Both the position numbers and the translations under genes were made by a program. The notes under the pieces were generated by a model. That model had not been told where the DNA came from, searched no databases, and was given only the letters and a program-made list of their open reading frames with translations. A stretch of DNA of 29,039 bases from a virus, in IMG/VR virus record IMGVR_UViG_3300032293_001419, positions 1 through 29,039 of that record; one strand, written 5' to 3'. Of this stretch, positions 24,482-29,039 are shown one piece after another. How positions within the stretch are numbered: position 1 is the stretch's first letter; every line of letters starts with the position of its first letter.

Positions 24482-24792
24482 TCATCGTCGTCGTCATCTT
24501 CTCCGCGAATGTCACGAAGCTGGTCTTCAATACCTTCCATGATGTACGATTTTGCCATTGCCTCAATTTCAAACGTGAGGAATTTGGTCGGCTCAAAATG
24601 AGGGTCAGGCTTGTCGTAAACGCTCATCACATAGATATGGGTTTCATCAAGGCGACCATTCTTGAAACATTGCTTCTCCACCAATTCCCATCGCGAAGTG
24701 TTCCGATGCTCATTGGAGGAAAGGATGGAAAGCGCCTGCAAAAGACCAATGCCTTCGTCTTCTTGCTCGATTACGCGCACGTATTCGCTCAT
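24478..24792 (-). CDS. Acidic small protein of unknown function
   Basis: 104 residues, ATGA overlap with the upstream frame. It starts MSEYVRVIEQEDEGIGLLQA, contains MSVYDKPDPHFEPTKFLTFEIEAMAKSYIMEG and ends in GEDDDDDD. No family is recognised. It is the last minus-strand gene before the HTH gene, with which it overlaps tail to tail. Confidence 0.55.
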   Translation of the reverse strand: MSEYVRVIEQEDEGIGLLQALSILSSNEHRNTSRWELVEKQCFKNGRLDETHIYVMSVYDKPDPHFEPTKFLTFEIEAMAKSYIMEGIEDQLRDIRGEDDDDDD

Positions 24793-25396
24793 TGATCTGT
24801 GTTGCGACTTTCCACCATTTTAATAATGCGATTTGCCCACGCCCTACCAGCGTCGCCTCCCCATAGAAGCCATGCAATATAGCCCGCGTCATCTTCGCCT
24901 CCGCTCTTGTTCTTCTCATGGCGAGAAAAGAATGCAGACATACGCTTGATCGTGGCATAACTAATCTTGCTGCCACCAGCCAAGTCACCCGCTCTGGCAA
25001 CACCACTCCCAATGCCTTGCTTGCCTGCTTCCTGCGTTGTCAAGCCTCCTTTGCCGTGTTTCTTGCGCAGCTCTAAACCACGTCGAGCGGCGCTTCTCAC
25101 AGCAGCAGGAGGGGCGAAACTTTCAGCGTCGCCCCTCAGCGCTTTTTTCCGCAGCTCCCATCCATTTCTTCCTCCTCTTCCTCTTCTTCTTCGCCAATCA
25201 TCTCTTTAAAGAAGCCCATGTAGTATTCATCGCTCATGTCTTCTTTCGGCTTGCGCGTCATGCCAGCTTCGGACAGCGCAATTGCTAGTGCCTGCTTCGG
25301 GCTCTTTACTGCCTCGCCACTGCTACTCTTCAACTTGCCCCCTTTGAACTCGCGCATTACCTTAGCAATCTTTGCCTGCTTTTCCTTTTTGGTCAT
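24789..25396 (-). CDS. Probable -1 frameshift fusion: DUF6496 domain plus phage domain RRGLELRKKHGKGG
   Basis: Reading the DUF6496 frame for 85 codons and slipping -1 on A AAA AAG (25148-25142) continues into ALRGDAESFAPPAAVRSAAR and on to the stop at 24789 (202 residues). The second domain (RRGLELRKKHGKGGLT, YATIKRMSAFFSRHEKN, AGYIAWLLWGGDAGRAWANRI) is one I know from many phage proteins, usually preceded by F.PP..VR.aA; I cannot give its Pfam name. Here that F.PP..VR part is coded upstream of the only start candidate of the separate frame, a GTG at 25100 without a Shine-Dalgarno sequence. The conserved sequence is thus readable only by entering from the upstream frame. A real or sequencing frameshift is the alternative. 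The position in the late cluster suggests a virion-associated or assembly protein. Confidence 0.6.
25109..25160 (-). promoter_or_regulatory. Putative programmed -1 frameshift signal
   Basis: Minus strand: a GGGAG at 25159-25155, then six bases, then A AAA AAG (25148-25142), the same heptamer as in dnaX and in the correct zero-frame phase (GGA AAA AAG), a 4-nt spacer, then a 9-bp GC-rich stem GAGGGGCGA / TCGCCCCTC (25137-25129 with 25117-25109) with an 11-nt loop. The zero-frame stop TGA (25138-25136) lies at the base of the stem. Confidence 0.6.
25136..25396 (-). CDS. DUF6496 protein, zero-frame product
   Basis: 86 residues. AKVMREFKGGKLKSSSGEAVKSPKQALAIALSEAG is the DUF6496 pattern (K.M.EFK.GkLKsgsG..VKsrkQAiAIAlSEAG), a small basic domain seen in phages and bacteria with no established function. 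After it come a short helix (DEYYMGFFKEMIG), nine glutamates, and MDGSCGKKR just before the stop. The final KKR is coded by the slippery heptamer, so this is the unshifted product of the -1 frameshift cassette. Confidence 0.75.
   Translation of the reverse strand: MTKKEKQAKIAKVMREFKGGKLKSSSGEAVKSPKQALAIALSEAGMTRKPKEDMSDEYYMGFFKEMIGEEEEEEEEEMDGSCGKKR
25166..25192 (-). repeat. Poly-glutamate coding run (GAA/GAG)9
   Basis: Nine consecutive Glu codons in the DUF6496 gene, of the (TTC/CTC)n form on the plus strand. This purine-rich tract (minus) contains AGGAGG-like sequences about 20-30 nt before the A-rich slippery site and may influence ribosome pausing. Length variation between relatives is likely. 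Confidence 0.7.
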
Positions 25397-25423
25397 GGTG
25401 CTAAATACTTTCCTTAAGCATAA

Positions 25424-26140
25424 TCAATGGATGAATCCTATCGGAGCAGTGGCAATATTCATGTCAGGAAAAAGTTTGTCGCGATACAAGACCATGCCGG
25501 TGATGAGACGCTCAGCAATAAAGGCCAACGCCCGCTTGTCGTAGCCTCCAATGCGAAGAAATTGCTCTTCATGCTTATGCCAAATAGGAGCAAGCGCAAC
25601 AAACAATGCGCTCATAAATTGTTTGTATTGAACATTACTCCCTCGCGCCATATTGCAGCCAATGAAGCTATTTTGCTTCCAAATGGCATCAATTTCTCCC
25701 CTTGAAAAGATCCAGCTTCCTGAGTCTGCAATTTCCCTGGTGATAGCAGGGGCATCAAAAGCGGAATGTCCGCCATAAAACTGCTGCTCTAGCGTGCAAT
25801 TAAACAATGCAGGCTCTGGAAAATACAGCGTATTCTCGTCGTACCATTGATCTCCTGGTTCCAGCCAGTTGCGCCTGTATTGCGCATTGCCAATGTTTTT
25901 CTCGTTCGCATTGAGAATCATCCAAGAAATACAAGACAGTTCTCCCCATCGACTATTAAGCCGCGAAAGGGAAGCATTCTCATCATCAAACACATAACCT
26001 TGTGAGCGGAGCGCTTCACGCTCCTCGCCAGATAAAGCATGTGCTCCTCCCATGATGGGAACAATGCGAGAACGGGCCTCATAACGCACTGCCTCGCTAG
26101 GGATGCACACGGCATAAATGGTGCAGTCAGACGGTTGCAT
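25424..26140 (-). CDS. DUF4422-type glycosyltransferase-like protein
   Basis: 238 residues, Shine-Dalgarno GAGGA 6 nt before ATG at 26140. DUF4422 pattern: CTIYAVCIPSEAV near the start, DDENASLSRLNSRWGELSCISW, then NEKNIGNAQYRRNW, the counterpart of the family's iGl.HYRR motif, and a C-terminal GSNVQYKQFMSALFVALAPI followed by YDKRALAFIAERLITGMVL, as in the family end (R.lafi.ERl.t). DUF4422 proteins occur in O-antigen and exopolysaccharide clusters and are thought to be glycosyltransferases. It overlaps the upstream gene by 14 nt. A role in modifying virion or host sugars is inferred. Confidence 0.75.
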   Translation of the reverse strand: MQPSDCTIYAVCIPSEAVRYEARSRIVPIMGGAHALSGEEREALRSQGYVFDDENASLSRLNSRWGELSCISWMILNANEKNIGNAQYRRNWLEPGDQWYDENTLYFPEPALFNCTLEQQFYGGHSAFDAPAITREIADSGSWIFSRGEIDAIWKQNSFIGCNMARGSNVQYKQFMSALFVALAPIWHKHEEQFLRIGGYDKRALAFIAERLITGMVLYRDKLFPDMNIATAPIGFIH

Positions 26141-26843
26141 AAACTTTCCTCGCGGCCCACAGCTCGTTGTAATTGTTTACGCCCTTAGCCCCAAGACCAG
26201 TAAGATCGCCGCCTCCTGCAGGCTTGCTCCAGGCCATGATCGTGCCATCGGGAAGTACGAACGCCCGGTTCTTCTGGTCATGCGTAGGCGTTAGCTCAAG
26301 ATAGTCGCCGTAGACGAAATTAGCTTGGCTTCCATTCGCAGCAAGCGCCTTGCCTAGAAGTGTGGGACCAGTGGGGCACAATGGCGTGATGCCATAGTAT
26401 TGCTCCACGCAATTTGCCACGATCATTTCAATGGCAGTTTGTAGCGCTGCATTGTTTGGTTTGGAATAAAGCACAGTCGTTGCGCAAGCCCAGCTTGTGT
26501 AACTAAAGCGCTGAATATCACGAAAAGCTAAAAATTCAATGCGATCTCCAAGGTCCACTGCATTAAACGCTCTCACGCCAATATCAAAGTACCAGCCCCC
26601 AAGTTTATTCAGCAAACAAAAGCGCCCCAAATCAGCCCTGTAAGAGAATGGAGTGAGCGTGTCATAGGCCCAAACCACTTCTTCCCCATAGTTATCAGCA
26701 ATAAAAGAACGCAATTCTTCATTGCTATAAATCTTGTGTTGTGCTTCAGGAAAACAGGCATCAATAGTGCTGGTGGCGTACTTCAGGAAAGGGCTAAGCT
26801 CTTCTGAAGGATTATTAGAAAGAAAGATTTGTGAGATGTGCAT
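26127..26843 (-). CDS. GT32/DXD-like glycosyltransferase
   Basis: 238 residues. It has the layout of 'glycosyltransferase sugar-binding region containing DXD motif' proteins: a start MHISQIFLSNNPSEELSPF, a middle FSYRADLGRFCLLNKLGGWYFDIGV, where the R.sDl.R..lL...GG.Y.D.D signature is recognisable, and a region with WACATTVLYSKPNN. The DXD position reads D87-I-G89, so the second acidic residue is missing; metal binding may differ or activity may be weak. It sits between the GT4 and DUF4422 genes and would transfer a sugar from a nucleotide donor (family knowledge). Confidence 0.75.
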   Translation of the reverse strand: MHISQIFLSNNPSEELSPFLKYATSTIDACFPEAQHKIYSNEELRSFIADNYGEEVVWAYDTLTPFSYRADLGRFCLLNKLGGWYFDIGVRAFNAVDLGDRIEFLAFRDIQRFSYTSWACATTVLYSKPNNAALQTAIEMIVANCVEQYYGITPLCPTGPTLLGKALAANGSQANFVYGDYLELTPTHDQKNRAFVLPDGTIMAWSKPAGGGDLTGLGAKGVNNYNELWAARKVYATV

Positions 26844-26845
26844 GA

Positions 26846-28069
26846 TCAGACAATTTTTGCGGGAGTACCAAAGCCCTTGAATTCAGGCTCGACAGGTTTT
26901 GCAACAAGCGTTTCGCTCACTGCATCTTTAAGCTGCTGCTGAATATAAGGCCATGTGAAGGGCTCCTCATGGAGACGCTTGTAGCACCATTGCCCATGCT
27001 GCTTCAAAATGTCGCGATTCTCGTAATAGTAAGTGAGGATGTCTGCTGCGCATTCAGGGTCTGGCAACAATCGCTCAAGCCCATAGTTCCTATCAGTCTC
27101 ACTGGCATTGCATTCAATGCGCGGCATCTCATCAAAGATTTCAGCCAGGCTTGTGTGGTCAGGAACCACTTGCGCCACGCCAGTGGAGCCATGCTCCGAG
27201 TTGACCAAGCCCCATCCCTCGCCAATGCAAGTGTTAATGCCAATATCGGCAGCGTTATACACTTGGTTTAATTGTTCGATGGTAAGGCAATTATCTACGG
27301 AGAAATGTGGACTTGTCAAAATAAGCTTACCAGTGGCATCAAAGCCTTCGTCACGTGCCACGCGCTTAAAGAGCGGCACAAGTTCCCATCCCAAATCTTT
27401 GCTCCCCATGTTTAGCCATAGTCGGGCGTCATCTTTGTCTTTGGCAAACTTGATGAACGCCTTAATCGTCAAATCAATGCGCTTGCGTGGTTGGTTCCTA
27501 TTGCCATTAAACACGACAAACACATCTTCTGGCACGCCAAGCTTTTTGCGGCATTCTTTCTTGTCCATGGGAAAGAATTGCGTAAAGTCGGTGCCATGGC
27601 CAATGATGCGCACAGGCTTTGTATAGCCCATCAGCTCCAGCTCTTTCTTGGCAAACTCCGTGTAAGTTGCCAAACCGTCCCATTCCATCATGGGCTTAGC
27701 CAGGTCCGGAAACAAACCGTACGAATCAATGGGCGTATAAACGAACCATTTGAAGCCAAGTTGCTCCTTAAAAGGCTTTGCCTTTTCCCATAGATTCAAG
27801 GCAATCCAGATGTCGTTGGTCACCCATACCAAATCAGGCTTAAAAGATTGAATGACGCTTGCAATGCGATGGGATCCAAAAGGATCGTTCCCGTGTAGCA
27901 TCGCGGGATAAACTGTGTAGCTTTTTGCTTCTGGATGGGGGTCGCCATGGTAGTTAACTGCCAATACTGCCACTTCATGCTCTTCTGCTAATGCAGGGAG
28001 CAAATATTGCGCCACTCGTCCAAAGCCTGTTTCTACAAAAGCATCGCCACAGTAAAGAATGCGAGCCAT
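26846..28069 (-). CDS. Glycosyltransferase family 4 (GT-B fold)
   Basis: 407 residues, AGGAGA before ATG at 28069. Signature features: ILYCGDAFVETGFGRVAQYL (N-terminal acceptor domain), FNGNRNQPRKRIDLTIKAF (residues about 188-205), and ADIGINTCIGEGWGLVNSEHG with the E-x7-E pair E284/E292 of GT4 nucleotide-sugar binding. The length is usual for the family. First gene of the minus-strand cluster, starting 61 bp from a divergent plus-strand gene. With the next two genes it forms a sugar-transfer module; the target (host surface polysaccharide or virion) is unknown. Confidence 0.88.
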   Translation of the reverse strand: MARILYCGDAFVETGFGRVAQYLLPALAEEHEVAVLAVNYHGDPHPEAKSYTVYPAMLHGNDPFGSHRIASVIQSFKPDLVWVTNDIWIALNLWEKAKPFKEQLGFKWFVYTPIDSYGLFPDLAKPMMEWDGLATYTEFAKKELELMGYTKPVRIIGHGTDFTQFFPMDKKECRKKLGVPEDVFVVFNGNRNQPRKRIDLTIKAFIKFAKDKDDARLWLNMGSKDLGWELVPLFKRVARDEGFDATGKLILTSPHFSVDNCLTIEQLNQVYNAADIGINTCIGEGWGLVNSEHGSTGVAQVVPDHTSLAEIFDEMPRIECNASETDRNYGLERLLPDPECAADILTYYYENRDILKQHGQWCYKRLHEEPFTWPYIQQQLKDAVSETLVAKPVEPEFKGFGTPAKIV

Positions 28070-28129
28070 AGTCTCCTCTGAATCTTCGTCATCTTAAGGG
28101 GCTTTTATACTGATGGCAAAAGGAGACGA
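28070..28129. promoter_or_regulatory. Divergent intergenic promoter region
   Basis: The 60 bp between two divergent genes must hold both promoters. TATACT lies at 28106-28111 on the plus strand and TATAAA at 28109-28104 on the minus strand, so -10-like elements overlap. No good -35 element is seen for either. AGGAG sequences precede both starts. Confidence 0.4.
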
Positions 28130-28825
28130 ATGACATTACCACTTGGCTCAGTCCGCTTTTGCATTAGTACGTGCAAGAAGTTTGCTCCGCATACCATTCC
28201 CGTCATTATTCCCAGCTTGCTTGCTGCTGACATCAAGCAAGAAGAAATTTTGATTGTCAATGGTGGTCAAACTGTTCGTGCCAATACAAGCTATAAAGGC
28301 GTGCCAATGCTGTTGACGCAGCAGAATTCCTTTGAATACACGCCACTCATTGAAATTGTGGAGCATTCAATGGAGAGCCAGTATTGGTTTCTCCTTCATG
28401 ACACTTGCATCGCAGGTCCCCTCTTCAAGGCGTTGGCTTACGAGCCTCCCGTGGAGGCCCCAGAAAAAGTGGCAATGAAACAAACGCCTTCAATGAGTAT
28501 TGGCCTTTATCGCCACGACTACCTCATGGCTCACAAGGAGCGCTTGATGGCCATCAAGAATTTAGACAGCTCTCCTGAAGCCTTGCAGCAATGGAAGCAG
28601 TGGGGCGTGCCAAACGAGGACTATATGCTCTGGAAACTCCAGGACGTGCCTTGCCACATTTACCATCCCGACAAGCACGGCCCTGATGAATGGAACTATC
28701 AAGGACACGCCGATCCATATGGCACTGGCATGCAGCGCCGCATTGAATATTTTCCTCAATTGCACCTTGCCAAAGCTAAAAGCAATTGGCAAGGCGTTCA
28801 ACCCCACCTTTGTATTGACATCTGA
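28130..28825 (+). CDS. Glycosyltransferase-like protein of unknown family
   Basis: 231 residues, AGGAG before ATG at 28130. It begins RFCISTCKKFAPHTIPVIIPSLL..EEILIVNGG and later has QYWFLLHDTCIAGPLF, with HDT standing where GT-A enzymes place their acidic DXD site. This recalls GT-A-fold transferases, but I recognise no family. It reads into the next gene with a TGATG overlap, so the two are translationally coupled. Divergent from the GT4 gene and probably part of the same sugar-modification module. Confidence 0.55.
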   Translation: MTLPLGSVRFCISTCKKFAPHTIPVIIPSLLAADIKQEEILIVNGGQTVRANTSYKGVPMLLTQQNSFEYTPLIEIVEHSMESQYWFLLHDTCIAGPLFKALAYEPPVEAPEKVAMKQTPSMSIGLYRHDYLMAHKERLMAIKNLDSSPEALQQWKQWGVPNEDYMLWKLQDVPCHIYHPDKHGPDEWNYQGHADPYGTGMQRRIEYFPQLHLAKAKSNWQGVQPHLCIDI

Positions 28826-29039
28826 TGAAGCGCATTGCAATTATCGGCGGTGGCTGGGTGGGATGCCATCTAGCAATGGCTTTTCGCGATGAGGCGGAAG
28901 TGACGTTGTACGAAAAGAACCACACTCTCATTTCAGAAACGTCTTTTATCAACCAAAACCGGCTGCACTATGGCTATCACTACGCCAGGAATGCCGCCAC
29001 TCGCCGTTTGTGCGCCACCACATTTGTGCGTTTCATGGA
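28825..29039 (+). CDS. FAD/NAD-binding oxidoreductase, N-terminal part (runs off the window)
   Basis: 71 codons from ATG at 28825, sharing one base with the previous stop. The start RIAIIGGGWVGCHLAMAF is a Rossmann dinucleotide-binding motif (GGGxxG), followed by VTLYEK with the expected acidic residue (E) that binds the adenosine ribose. NQNRLHYGYHYARNAATR resembles the segment after the FAD site in DAO-type oxidoreductases of polysaccharide and amino-sugar clusters. The substrate cannot be told from this part. Frame and coupling suggest it belongs to the sugar-modification operon. Confidence 0.75.
   Translation, partial: MKRIAIIGGGWVGCHLAMAFRDEAEVTLYEKNHTLISETSFINQNRLHYGYHYARNAATRRLCATTFVRFM

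Noticed and set aside
24789-25100. Independent 103-codon gene starting at GTG 25100
   Set aside because: There is no ribosome-binding site and the conserved domain extends upstream of the GTG; it is better explained as the second part of the frameshift product.
1-29039. tRNA or other structured RNA genes
   Set aside because: None was recognised by eye on either strand. A covariance-model search (tRNAscan-SE or Infernal) was not possible here and could still find one.

Overview
The window is the late (virion assembly) region of a tailed double-stranded DNA phage with a long tail, i.e. a siphovirus. Nearly everything between 1 and 28069 is on the minus strand, so transcription runs right to left. 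A tape-measure gene of about 4.6 kb, a lambda-like tail module (chaperones, tape measure, M/L/K/J-like tip genes) and an HK97-fold head module support this. The fibre N-termini (a TQAKLA-type repeat fibre, and a second fibre beginning with an LQHLRSSTLNKRP-type leader and KVGPVHVG) resemble cyanophage fibres as I remember them. A cyanobacterial or other aquatic host is therefore the best guess, but only an inference.

Layout, in order of transcription on the minus strand: (i) 28069-25424, three glycosyltransferase-type genes (GT4, a GT32/DXD-like protein, DUF4422). (ii) 25396-24478, small genes including a DUF6496 protein that appears to be joined to the next reading frame by a -1 programmed frameshift. 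(iii) 24133-20309, head module: DUF2213-type prohead protease with a nested scaffold start, cement-like protein, major capsid protein, a small unknown, DUF4054 connector and a head-closure candidate. (iv) 20281-12927, tail tube candidate, terminator, tail-completion genes, G/GT chaperones with a canonical -1 frameshift signal, tape measure. (v) 12927-7777, distal tail and tip genes. (vi) 7732-6241, two tail-tube-like paralogues, one with a large insertion. (vii) 6164-1, two long repetitive fibres, the second running off the left edge.

Two places break the strand pattern. At 24197-24481 a small XRE-type helix-turn-helix gene lies alone on the plus strand inside the late cluster. It is separated from the protease gene by a 63-bp region holding a perfect 16-bp palindrome and overlapping divergent promoter-like elements. 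At 28130 a divergent plus-strand operon begins with a glycosyltransferase-like protein and the start of an FAD/NAD-binding oxidoreductase.

The most striking observations are two -1 frameshift cassettes on poly-A slippery heptamers. The first, between the G and T reading frames, is flanked by an internal Shine-Dalgarno sequence and a hairpin, as in dnaX. The second joins DUF6496 to a small phage domain whose conserved N-terminal part is readable only in the shifted frame. No terminase, portal, lysis, replication, integrase or tRNA gene is visible in the window.
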